From Sphingobacterium cavernae (GTDB lineage: Bacteria; Bacteroidota; Bacteroidia; Sphingobacteriales; Sphingobacteriaceae), in NCBI RefSeq assembly GCF_008520265.1, contig NZ_VIQM01000087.1, positions 62,001 through 126,000 on the forward strand: a stretch of 64,000 bases of DNA, written 5' to 3'. The translations under genes and the position numbers were made by a program. The notes beneath the pieces were generated by a model, which was not told the origin of the DNA, did no database searches, and saw nothing but the letters and a program-made list of their open reading frames with translations. Each line of letters opens with the position of its first letter. Position 1 is the first letter of the stretch. This document shows, piece by piece, positions 9,901 through 17,761 of the stretch.

Positions 9901-10083
9901 TTAAAGGGTCAAGTCATCAAAAAATTAGGTTTAAGTTCTTGCCGTATTTACCTGAATGGCAACAACTTATTATTATGGACCAAAATGCCTGATGATAGAG
10001 AATCAAACTTTGCAGCTGGTTCTTCGGGCGGAGCTTATCCTACCGTAAGACGCTATAATATGGGTCTGGATATTACCTTTTAA
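6937..10083 (+). CDS. susC: SusC-like TonB-dependent transporter (XusA-like), unit 1
   Basis: 1048 residues: signal segment to about residue 38 (VSEVQAQ), a carboxypeptidase-regulatory-like beta-sandwich (VQGIVKTESNEPVEGASIRV...), then the SusC signature ETVVVGYGKQ and a plug domain (LTGNLPGLVTT, DASATAVFGVKGANGVILIKTK), followed by the 22-strand barrel ending in LDITF with the usual C-terminal aromatic. A Ca-binding-like loop DFNADGVIDRFD is present, as in many SusC proteins. It should import xylan oligosaccharides across the outer membrane with energy from TonB, together with the SusD lipoprotein encoded three bases downstream. First gene of the unit, 265 bases after the predicted -7 element. 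The second codon is also ATG, and a three-codon ORF (ATG CTA TGA) ends on the start. Confidence 0.95.
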   Translation: MMIKFITLDRHLKKLEGLSVSCVFFLLFAFYNVSEVQAQSSRNVQGIVKTESNEPVEGASIRVKSVNFTTTSNSEGKFTINLPQGRNTLLISMVGFNQLEYVIENPNSIEIFLKESSIDIEETVVVGYGKQRKESVVGAITQTTGEVLERTGGVTNLGMALTGNLPGLVTTSSTGMPGGEDPQILIRAQTSWNNSSPLILVDGIERPIGSIDIGSVESISVLKDASATAVFGVKGANGVILIKTKEGSLGKATIRGRVNSTAKVPSKLPSKYDSYDGLSLRNRVVENELMVLPTTWAHIRPEEILLKYRFPANDEEWDRYPNTDWEKELFRDYATAYGANVNVQGGSEIVKYFASVDYVGEGDLFKTFENNRGYKSNFRYDRLNVRSNLDFTLSSTTKLSTKLFGSNGVRQYPFGVGGNDGRFWTSVYRTAPDAMRPIYSDGTWGYYPQRDYDVPNSMYILAFSGAEKSTQTQLTTDFTLNQDLKAILPGLTLRANYSIDNSFRENGRGVSDPNQPVKKWIDPDSGNMIFDPIDLSTNMDQMDMIRWSNQSGSVDKGATYRRVNYSGQINYATSIGKHDISATGVFLREKFARGSEFARYREDWVFRTVYDYDRRYLFEANGAYNGSEKFGPDNRFDFFPSLAAGWIISNEKFMENVKFVRNLKVRASWGKIGDDSGGGRWLYNDQWSFGGNTQMGSPLQNTPYTFYRISTLGNPYIAWEKVEKQNIGIEYSLFNGLVSGDIDFFKDLRTDILISGGSRAVPSYFGQSAPIANLGSVEGKGYEFTLNLSHRLSSDLRLWANTSMTYAKNTILFRDDPALLPDYQKQQGTQLGQYRAFLDHGFLQTWDDIYGSTVRTSNDNMKLAGDYNIIDFNADGVIDRFDSTPYEYSGSPRNTYNATIGAEWKNLSFFLQFYGVNNVTREVTFPTFNTYSGSNVAYVEGTYWTKENGGGEVPLPRYSSANPFGGEGTRYLYDGSYVRLKNAELAYTLKGQVIKKLGLSSCRIYLNGNNLLLWTKMPDDRESNFAAGSSGGAYPTVRRYNMGLDITF

Positions 10084-10086
10084 AAC

Positions 10087-12030
10087 ATGTTAATTATGAA
10101 GAATAATATAAAAAAGTTAGTGTTTCCATTGCTTATTGTTTCGATGATATTGGGAATTACTTCCTGTAAAAAATATTTAGATAAATCCCCTTTGGCTGAT
10201 ATTGACGAAACTCAAGCGTTTGAAAGTTTTAGAAATTATCAGGGCTTTGTGGAGGAGCTTTACAACTGTGTGCCTTTAATAACTGCGATTGGTTCACACA
10301 ACAATTGGAACTTTGGCGAAGATGAGCTATGGGAAATGGGCGACAATCGTTTATTTGCCTATAATGTTGATCATGGCGATTATTGGGCTTGGAACAATGC
10401 CATATTTGGTTCATGGTTCAAAACTGGTGGAAATCCGACAAGTAATAACAGAGGTGACAAAGGTAACCTGTGGGGATTATCTTGGTATGGAATTCGTAAA
10501 GCAAATATTGGTTTGGCGAACTTAGACCTATTAATCGAAGCTACACCTGAGGAAAGAAAGCTGATTGAAGGTCAACTATATTTTTTCAGAGGATGGTTTC
10601 ATTTTATGTTAATGCAATATTGGGGTGGATTACCGTATATCGATGTGGCTTTATCACCGGCTGAACCACCACGAGTTCCGAGATTGAATTACCAAGAAAC
10701 TGCTGAAAAAGTAGCAGCTGATTTACGCAAAGCAGCAGACTTGTTACCAGTTGACTGGGATCAGACGGCTGCAGGATCGGTTACGAAAGGGAATAATGAC
10801 CGTAGAGCCAACAAAATTATGGCATTAACTTTCTTGGGTAAGAACCTCCTATATGCTGGTAGTCCTTTGATGAATGAGGAATCAACAGGAAGTCGCACAT
10901 ACAACGCTGATTTTTGTAAAAGAGCAGCAGAAGCTTTTGGTGAAGCATTGCAAATATGCGAATCCACAAATGTTTATCAATTAATCCCATTCGAACATTA
11001 CTCAAAAATTTTCTATACGTTCGGGCAAAATGGAGCAATCCCAGGCGCTATAAGTGTACAAGAAGGCAGCACTGAAAGAAGGTACAGAGAAGCTATCATG
11101 CTAGAAAATCATGCCGAGTCCAATGGACGTTTCAGATGGAATCAAGCAACCGATTACAGACCGTATGCTATCATCGCAAGAGGTATTAAAGCCTATCCTA
11201 CTGCTAACTATGTAGACAACTATGGTATGGCTAATGGTCTTCCGATAAATATGGAAAATCCTTCGCAACCTGATGCAGAATCTGGATACGATCCTAATTT
11301 TCCTTGGAAGGGAAGAGATCCTAGGTTTTACCATGACATCATGATAGATGGCGAGAAGGTAGTAAATAATGGAAGTTACGTACAAAATGACCATAGAAAA
11401 CAATATGCAAGTCTTCATTCAGGTGGATTTTTCCGTACGGATAACTCCCATAGAGCACCTATTACAGGATATATGTTGGCAAAATATATATCACGTCTAT
11501 CAAATGATTGGGAAGGATACATGGAAAACAATGTGATGTATCTAAGCTTGATGCGTCTGTCTGATGTGTATTTAATGTATGCTGAAGCTGCCTCTGAAGG
11601 ATATAATTCACCAACAGGTAAATCCACCAACTATAATAAAACTGCAGTAGATGCAGTAAATTTTGTACGCGATAGACCAGGATTAAATGTAGGACATGTC
11701 GCTCCTAAATTCCGTTCTTCACAAGATGAATTCCGTTCGGAATACAGAAGAGAAAGAGCAGTAGAATTAGCTTTTGAAGGTCATCGATTTAATGATTTAA
11801 GACGCTGGTTATTATTATCAGAGAAACCTTATGTCTACAAAAAAGGAATTGAGTTTGATCGAGGTATGCCAAATGATCAGGTTTATGCAGATCCTAGAAA
11901 CGCTAGGGTACTGAACTATAGACAATTCACAATCTTCGAAAGGAAATATGAAAAAAGACATTATTGGTTTCCATTCATAGTATCTGACGTAAATATTTAC
12001 GAAGGTTTTTCACAGAATCCTGGTTGGTAA
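10087..12030 (+). CDS. susD: SusD-like glycan-binding lipoprotein (XusB-like), unit 1
   Basis: 647 residues. Lipoprotein signal with lipobox GITSC near residue 27, then KKYLDKSPLADIDETQAF typical of mature SusD N-termini. RagB/SusD helical repeats follow (GQLYFFRGWFHFMLMQYWGG; RLSDVYLMYAEAA; ERAVELAFEGHRFNDLRRW), ending with FSQNPGW. It acts as the lid and surface binding partner of the SusC encoded just upstream. Start: ATG at 10087 or the in-frame ATG at 10096; both leave the lipobox intact. Somewhat long for SusD (commonly 500-600), as are XusB-type proteins. Its counterpart in unit 2 (23289) shares the whole architecture, including the long loop with ANYVxxNYGMANGLPI. Confidence 0.94.
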   Translation: MLIMKNNIKKLVFPLLIVSMILGITSCKKYLDKSPLADIDETQAFESFRNYQGFVEELYNCVPLITAIGSHNNWNFGEDELWEMGDNRLFAYNVDHGDYWAWNNAIFGSWFKTGGNPTSNNRGDKGNLWGLSWYGIRKANIGLANLDLLIEATPEERKLIEGQLYFFRGWFHFMLMQYWGGLPYIDVALSPAEPPRVPRLNYQETAEKVAADLRKAADLLPVDWDQTAAGSVTKGNNDRRANKIMALTFLGKNLLYAGSPLMNEESTGSRTYNADFCKRAAEAFGEALQICESTNVYQLIPFEHYSKIFYTFGQNGAIPGAISVQEGSTERRYREAIMLENHAESNGRFRWNQATDYRPYAIIARGIKAYPTANYVDNYGMANGLPINMENPSQPDAESGYDPNFPWKGRDPRFYHDIMIDGEKVVNNGSYVQNDHRKQYASLHSGGFFRTDNSHRAPITGYMLAKYISRLSNDWEGYMENNVMYLSLMRLSDVYLMYAEAASEGYNSPTGKSTNYNKTAVDAVNFVRDRPGLNVGHVAPKFRSSQDEFRSEYRRERAVELAFEGHRFNDLRRWLLLSEKPYVYKKGIEFDRGMPNDQVYADPRNARVLNYRQFTIFERKYEKRHYWFPFIVSDVNIYEGFSQNPGW

Positions 12031-12049
12031 AATTTAAACTGTTGATAAA

Positions 12050-14905
12050 ATGATTAAAAATAACATAAAAGTTTATTGGATTCTTGCGGCATTAGCTTTT
12101 AAAGTCTCTACTTCCAATGGACAAAACAATCAATTAAACATAGCACAAGAATCTAATGATAGTCTTGTAAATGTTGCCTTTGGAAGCATCAATAAAAAAG
12201 ATATACTAGGTGCTGTATCATCTATTAATGTGAGCGAAATCCTTGAAAAAAGCTTCGGAACATATAGTCTTGATAATTTACAAAGTTTCATAAGCGGCTA
12301 TTCGGGGAATATATGGGGACAAGCTCCACTAATCCTTGTAGATGGTACAGAACGCAGAGCTTCCGATGTTAAATTAAATGAAATTCAATCTATCTCAATA
12401 TTAAAAGATGCAGGTAGTATCGCATTATATGGCTCTGCTGGATCTAGAGGTGTAGTATTGATCACAACAAAAAGAGGAAAGAAAAAACCTCTAGGTGTTG
12501 ATTTTAGATTAAACACTGGGGTATTTGTTCCTAAATCCTATCCAACATACCTGAATGCTACAGAATATATGGGCTTATATAACGAGGCGCTACGTAATGA
12601 TGATCTTCAAGAACGGTACACCGAAGAAGAAATATACAATACAGCACTAGGGACAAATCCATATCGCTATCCAGATGTAAACTATTATTCAAGTGATTTC
12701 TTAAGAAAATTTAGCTACAAATCTGATCTTACGACGGAAATAAGTGGTGGTACTGATCGTACAAAATACTACACAAATGTTGGATTAGCTTACAACAACA
12801 ACATTTTAAAATATGGTGTAGCGGACAAGAACAATGATTTCTCGCTTAATGTACGTTCAAATGTGGATATGAAACTTACTGACTGGTTAAGTGCATCGAC
12901 AGACGCAGTAGCAATCATGACGGATCAATATTACGCGAGAGGTGATTTTTGGGGAATGGCAAGTAGTTTCAGACCGAATAATGATTGGTTCCATCATTAT
13001 GTTCCTATTGATATGTTGGATCCAGATAACGAAGATTTACAAATCATTGTAAAAAACTCCAACAATATTATTGATGGAAAATATCTGTTAGGTGGTCTTT
13101 CAACTATTCAAACAAACCAATTGTCGCAAATGATGGCTTCTGGCTACATCAAAAATAAACATAGAACATTCATGTTTAATGTAGGCGCACAAGCTGATCT
13201 TAGTGGTATTACTCCAGGATTATCTTTTAAGACCCAGTTTAGTATGGATTACACGACTCGCTATACAGAAGGATATTCTGTACCATACGCTACATACCAA
13301 CCAGAATGGGTAAATATTGATGGAAAAGATATCATTAAAAGTTTGCAAAAATTTGGTAATGATGGTAATAGTACAAATGAATTCATAGGTACTTCATTGT
13401 ATGACCAAACTTTAACGTCAATCTCTCAATTAGATTATCAACGTACATTCAATCAACATCATAATGTAAGTGCTAAGCTTGTAGGTTTTGGATATATTTC
13501 TCAGTATTCAAGTGATCCGGATACTGATGGAGGAAGTGAATATCATCCATTTAGAAATACCAATCTTGGAATTCATGCGGGATATAATTTCAAGCAAAAA
13601 TACTATGTGAATTTCAACGGCAATGTGGTGCATTCATCTAAGTTACCAGAAAACAATAGAAGAGGCTTCTCTCCTACAGGTACTTTAGGTTGGAGATTGA
13701 GCGAGGAAAATTTTATCAAGGATAATCTAACGTTTATCGATGACCTAAAGTTAACCGGAACATATGCATCCCTAAAGCAAGATCTTGATATTAATGCGCA
13801 TTACTTATATGCAGGAAATTTTGGTAACCAAGAAGGACTTGGTGGTTGGTTTACTTGGAGAGACGGAGCTAGTGGTGGTTATACCACAATGTCTGGAAGA
13901 GGTGCGAATCCCAATTTAACATTTGTGAATCGTAACGAAGTGAGAGTCGGATTTGAGTCGTCTCTTTTTGGGAATAAACTTCATCTGAATGCCAATTATT
14001 TTAAACAAAATATCAAAGGCTTACTTTCTAGAGGTTCAACAATATTTCCATCCTATTTCACGGGGCAAGGGGATTTCCTTCCGAACTTCAATTTTGGTGA
14101 AGAGATGCGTACAGGCGTAGATTTCTCATTAAATCTGAATAATAAAATTAATAATTTCTATTATAATGTTGGTATTGTAGGAATGATTTATGACTCTGAA
14201 GTAATCAAAAGAGAAGAAAACTACGAATACGCTTACCAAAATCGTGTAGGTAGGCCTTTGGATGCATATTTTGGCTACAAAGCAGAAGGCTTATTCCAAA
14301 GTCAAGAGGAAATTGATAACCATGCAAGACAGACAATTGGTGGAACATTGAAACCAGGAGACATTAAGTATACGGATGTTAATCAAGATGGACTCATAGA
14401 TGGTCGTGATCAAGTTGAATTAGGTCGCAATGGCTGGGCTGCTAATCCAATAACTTATGGTGTTAATTTAACCTTGAAATATAAAAACTTGACATTCTTT
14501 GCAATGGGATCGGGTATTCATGGAGCTATTGGTTTCAAAAATAACTCTTATTACTGGGTTCGTGGCTTGAATAAATACTCGGATGTCGTATTAGACAGGT
14601 GGACTGAAAGCACTGCGCAAACAGCTACTTACCCACGACTTACTAGTACAAGTAGTGCTAACAATTTCCAAAATTCAACGTTCTGGCAATACAACAACAA
14701 CCGTTTTAATTTGACTCGCGTGCAGTTCACTTATGACCTTCGCGAACAAATTTTCAAAAACTCATCATTAATCAAAAAAATGGGAGTTTATGTAAATGGG
14801 GATAATCTATTAGTTATATCCAAAGAGCGCAAAATGATGGAAACAAACTTCGGTTCAGCACCTCAAAATCGCTTTTATAATTTGGGTTTTACAGCATCAT
14901 TTTAG
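12050..14905 (+). CDS. susC: SusC-like TonB-dependent transporter, short N-terminus (XusC-like), unit 1
   Basis: 951 residues. After the signal peptide it lacks the carboxypeptidase-like sandwich of the first SusC and goes almost directly into a plug domain (KKDILGAVSSINVSEIL, PLILVDGTERRASDVKLNEIQSISILKDAGSIALYGSAGSRGVVLITTKRG). A full barrel follows, ending FTASF. The loop DVNQDGLIDGRDQ is the Ca-like motif seen in all four SusC proteins here. In P. bryantii and Bacteroides xylan loci the same second SusC/SusD pair occurs (XusC/D); two pairs probably handle oligosaccharides of different size or branching, which is inference. Twenty bases separate it from the preceding SusD stop. Confidence 0.93.
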   Translation: MIKNNIKVYWILAALAFKVSTSNGQNNQLNIAQESNDSLVNVAFGSINKKDILGAVSSINVSEILEKSFGTYSLDNLQSFISGYSGNIWGQAPLILVDGTERRASDVKLNEIQSISILKDAGSIALYGSAGSRGVVLITTKRGKKKPLGVDFRLNTGVFVPKSYPTYLNATEYMGLYNEALRNDDLQERYTEEEIYNTALGTNPYRYPDVNYYSSDFLRKFSYKSDLTTEISGGTDRTKYYTNVGLAYNNNILKYGVADKNNDFSLNVRSNVDMKLTDWLSASTDAVAIMTDQYYARGDFWGMASSFRPNNDWFHHYVPIDMLDPDNEDLQIIVKNSNNIIDGKYLLGGLSTIQTNQLSQMMASGYIKNKHRTFMFNVGAQADLSGITPGLSFKTQFSMDYTTRYTEGYSVPYATYQPEWVNIDGKDIIKSLQKFGNDGNSTNEFIGTSLYDQTLTSISQLDYQRTFNQHHNVSAKLVGFGYISQYSSDPDTDGGSEYHPFRNTNLGIHAGYNFKQKYYVNFNGNVVHSSKLPENNRRGFSPTGTLGWRLSEENFIKDNLTFIDDLKLTGTYASLKQDLDINAHYLYAGNFGNQEGLGGWFTWRDGASGGYTTMSGRGANPNLTFVNRNEVRVGFESSLFGNKLHLNANYFKQNIKGLLSRGSTIFPSYFTGQGDFLPNFNFGEEMRTGVDFSLNLNNKINNFYYNVGIVGMIYDSEVIKREENYEYAYQNRVGRPLDAYFGYKAEGLFQSQEEIDNHARQTIGGTLKPGDIKYTDVNQDGLIDGRDQVELGRNGWAANPITYGVNLTLKYKNLTFFAMGSGIHGAIGFKNNSYYWVRGLNKYSDVVLDRWTESTAQTATYPRLTSTSSANNFQNSTFWQYNNNRFNLTRVQFTYDLREQIFKNSSLIKKMGVYVNGDNLLVISKERKMMETNFGSAPQNRFYNLGFTASF

Positions 14906-14926
14906 GGATTATTTAAATAAAGAAAT

Positions 14927-16696
14927 ATGAAAATCAAAATATTTATATTAGGATTAATTGCCATCTCTTTTATCAGCTGTAAGAAATGGTTTGAACCCGA
15001 TCCTGAAAATTTAAAATCTGAGGATCAAATGTATGATGACTCAAGGTTTGCGCAAGGGTTCTTAAATACAACCTACAGAACTATTCCTGGATATTACAAC
15101 AATAGTGATGTAGCTACCGATGACGCAGTAACTAATGTTCGTACTAACGATTATTTACAAATCGCTACAGGATCGTGGACAGCAAGTTATAACCCATTAA
15201 ACTTTTGGAATACAGGTTATGGTTCATTACTTTATCTCAACCTATTTTTAGCTAATTCTGAGAAAGTACATTGGGCAAATGACCCAGAAGTAGCTAGACT
15301 GTTCAACATGCGCCTAAGAGGCGAAGCATTTGGTTTACGTGCGTTGTATTTATACTATTTATTGCGCAACCACGCAGGTATCGCTGCAAATGGTGAATTA
15401 TTAGGTGTACCACTTATCTTGGAATACCAAACGTCTACAAGCGAATTTAATTTACCAAGAGCAAGTTTCAAAGATTGTATTGAACAAATAATGACAGATT
15501 TAGATAGTGCGGAGTACTATTTACCTATGGAATACAATGATATCAGTAATGAAAGTCAGATTCCAGAAAAGTTTAGAAGTGTAACCACAAATGTAGGAAC
15601 ATATACCAGAGTAATGGGCACACACAGTCGCCAATTGTTCAATGCTTTGATCGCGAAATCTATGCGTGCAAGAACAGCATTATTAGCTGCTAGTCCAGCA
15701 TTCCAACATGCTTCAAATACTTATTCTTGGGAAAATGCAGCAAATGTAGCCGCGGAAATAATAAGCTACAAAGGTGGTGCAAATGCTCTTCCTGCCAATG
15801 GTCATACATTCTACAACAATCAAGGTGAAATTGATGGACTTTCTCAAGGTTCGAACCCTCCTGAAATAATTTGGAGGGAAAACATTCAAACAAATAACGG
15901 AGATCAAGAAGCACAAAACTTCCCTCCTAGTTTGTATGGAAATGGTTTAGTGAATCCAACACAAAACCTCGTAGATGCATTTCCAATGGCCAACGGATAC
16001 CCTATTAGCCATGCAAATAGTGGATATAGTGCCACAAATCCTTACGCAGGACGCGATCCTCGTCTGACACATTACATTATCTACAATGGCGCTACCGCAG
16101 GAACAAATAATTCAGTAATAAGCACTACAAGTCAATCCTTAACAGTTGATAAAATCAATAGTGTAGCCACATCTACGCGTACAGGTTATTACATGAAGAA
16201 AAGGTTGAGAATGGATGTCAATAGACACCCACAAAATACCAGTAACAAAAACAAGTATACACCAAGAATCAGGTATACTGAGATGTACTTGACTTATGCG
16301 GAAGCAGCTAATGAAGCTTGGGGACCTACCGGAACAGGCAATCACGCATTCTCAGCATATGATGTGATAAAAGCAATCCGTAGAAGAGCGGGTATCGGTA
16401 CGACAAACAACGATGCATACCTAGAAGAATGCAAGGCAGATAAAGACAAAATGAGACAGTTAATCCGCAATGAACGCAGACTGGAATTAAGTTTTGAAAG
16501 TTTTCGCTTTTGGGATCTCAGAAGATGGAAAGAAGATTTAAATACTACGGCATATGGAATTGATATAGTAGGTGGAAATTATAGCCCATTAAGTGTTGAA
16601 ACACGCACGTATCAAGACTATATGATTTATGGACCAATTCCACAGACAGAAACAATTAAATATAATAACCTGTATCAAAACAATGGTTGGGAATAA
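14927..16696 (+). CDS. susD: SusD-like glycan-binding lipoprotein (XusD-like), unit 1
   Basis: 589 residues; lipobox ISFISC near residue 18 followed by KKWFEPDPENLKSEDQMYDD. RagB/SusD features: MRLRGEAFGLRALYLYYLLRNHAG, YTEMYLTYAEAANEAWGPTG, IRNERRLELSFESFRFWDLRRW, and the C-terminal YNNLYQNNGWE. It should form the lid of the short-plug SusC encoded 21 bases upstream. Its partner in unit 2 is 28103-29869, with which it shares the AANEAWGPTGTG and NPTQNLVDAFPMANGYPIS stretches, the latter a conserved internal loop in XusD-type proteins. Confidence 0.93.
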   Translation: MKIKIFILGLIAISFISCKKWFEPDPENLKSEDQMYDDSRFAQGFLNTTYRTIPGYYNNSDVATDDAVTNVRTNDYLQIATGSWTASYNPLNFWNTGYGSLLYLNLFLANSEKVHWANDPEVARLFNMRLRGEAFGLRALYLYYLLRNHAGIAANGELLGVPLILEYQTSTSEFNLPRASFKDCIEQIMTDLDSAEYYLPMEYNDISNESQIPEKFRSVTTNVGTYTRVMGTHSRQLFNALIAKSMRARTALLAASPAFQHASNTYSWENAANVAAEIISYKGGANALPANGHTFYNNQGEIDGLSQGSNPPEIIWRENIQTNNGDQEAQNFPPSLYGNGLVNPTQNLVDAFPMANGYPISHANSGYSATNPYAGRDPRLTHYIIYNGATAGTNNSVISTTSQSLTVDKINSVATSTRTGYYMKKRLRMDVNRHPQNTSNKNKYTPRIRYTEMYLTYAEAANEAWGPTGTGNHAFSAYDVIKAIRRRAGIGTTNNDAYLEECKADKDKMRQLIRNERRLELSFESFRFWDLRRWKEDLNTTAYGIDIVGGNYSPLSVETRTYQDYMIYGPIPQTETIKYNNLYQNNGWE

Positions 16697-16727
16697 TATT
16701 TTTTGGTTACTTATTCAATCTAATAAT

Positions 16728-17744
16728 ATGAAAAACAATAATAAAACGATAACCAACCTTATGCTTATTTTTCTATTAAGTATAGTATACGGTTGTAAAA
16801 ATACGGAGATCGTACATCCAGATTTTGATTATCAGGCTGTGTATTTTGCCAATCAATACCCTATTAGAACAATAGTACTTGGCGAAGATTTGAATTTTGA
16901 TAATACATTAGACAACGAGCATAAAGTAGAGATTAAAGCAACGTTGGGCGGTACGCGATACAATCAACATGATGTAGCCATTGATTACACGGTAGATAAT
17001 AGCTTATTGACTAATATGCGTTTTGGTGCTGGCGCAGCACCTATATTACCGCTCCCTTCAAACTATTTTTCTATCAATTCTAATCAAATCGTTATTAAAA
17101 AAGGTGAGATATTGGGTGGCGTCGTAGTTGAGCTCACGGATGCATTTTTTGCAGATCCTTTAGCTATTTCAAACAATTATGTATTGCCACTTAGGATGAC
17201 TAATGTACGAAATGCGGATACAATATTAGCGGATAAGAATTTTGTGTTCTACGCTTTAAAATTCATCAATCCATGGCATGGAAATTATCTAAGAAGAGGT
17301 AGTGATCAGATGACTGGTAGCGTAGCTAGAAATGTAGTACGTCACAAACAGTACGTAGAAAATGATGAAGTAAATAATTTAAAGTCCAAGAGCTTAAATC
17401 AAATTGAGTTCCCTGCTCAATTCAGGGATGCTGATAATGGTAACATCTTCACATGTACTTTATTACTCACATTTAATCAAAATGGTGAATGTACCATTAC
17501 GACAAATTCAAATGGCTATACGGCTTCTGGAACAGGACGCTATGTTACTAATGGAGAAAAAAACAGTTGGGGAAATAGAGATAGAAGTGTGCTGTATCTG
17601 AACTATGAAGTAAATTATTCCAATGTCACTGTAGGAAGCGGTACTAATGCAAGACAAATCACTGGAAAAATTGTTACACAAGACACTCTAGTTGCTCGTG
17701 ATCGTGGAGTATCTCCTGAGTATTTCACACCAGTTCAGAATTAA
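16728..17744 (+). CDS. DUF1735-like surface lipoprotein (XusE-like), unit 1
   Basis: 338 residues with the chosen ATG at 16728; an upstream in-frame ATG at 16629 would lie inside susD and spoil the signal peptide. Lipobox IVYGC near residue 22. The N-terminal part (DYQAVYFANQYPIRTIVLGED...VDYTVDNSLL...NYFSINSNQIVIKKGEILGGVVVELTDAFF) looks like the DUF1735/BT_3987 beta-sandwich common in surface glycan-binding proteins. The C-terminal half, from HGNYLRRGSDQ to GEKNSWGNRDRSVLYLNYEV, resembles the partner domain seen in XusE. No enzyme motif is visible. Position between XusD and GH10 matches xusE of P. bryantii, so a surface xylan-binding role is likely but inferred. Unit 2 has a longer version with an insert before the second domain. 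Confidence 0.8.
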   Translation: MKNNNKTITNLMLIFLLSIVYGCKNTEIVHPDFDYQAVYFANQYPIRTIVLGEDLNFDNTLDNEHKVEIKATLGGTRYNQHDVAIDYTVDNSLLTNMRFGAGAAPILPLPSNYFSINSNQIVIKKGEILGGVVVELTDAFFADPLAISNNYVLPLRMTNVRNADTILADKNFVFYALKFINPWHGNYLRRGSDQMTGSVARNVVRHKQYVENDEVNNLKSKSLNQIEFPAQFRDADNGNIFTCTLLLTFNQNGECTITTNSNGYTASGTGRYVTNGEKNSWGNRDRSVLYLNYEVNYSNVTVGSGTNARQITGKIVTQDTLVARDRGVSPEYFTPVQN

Positions 17745-17761
17745 TTAAATTATTGAAATCT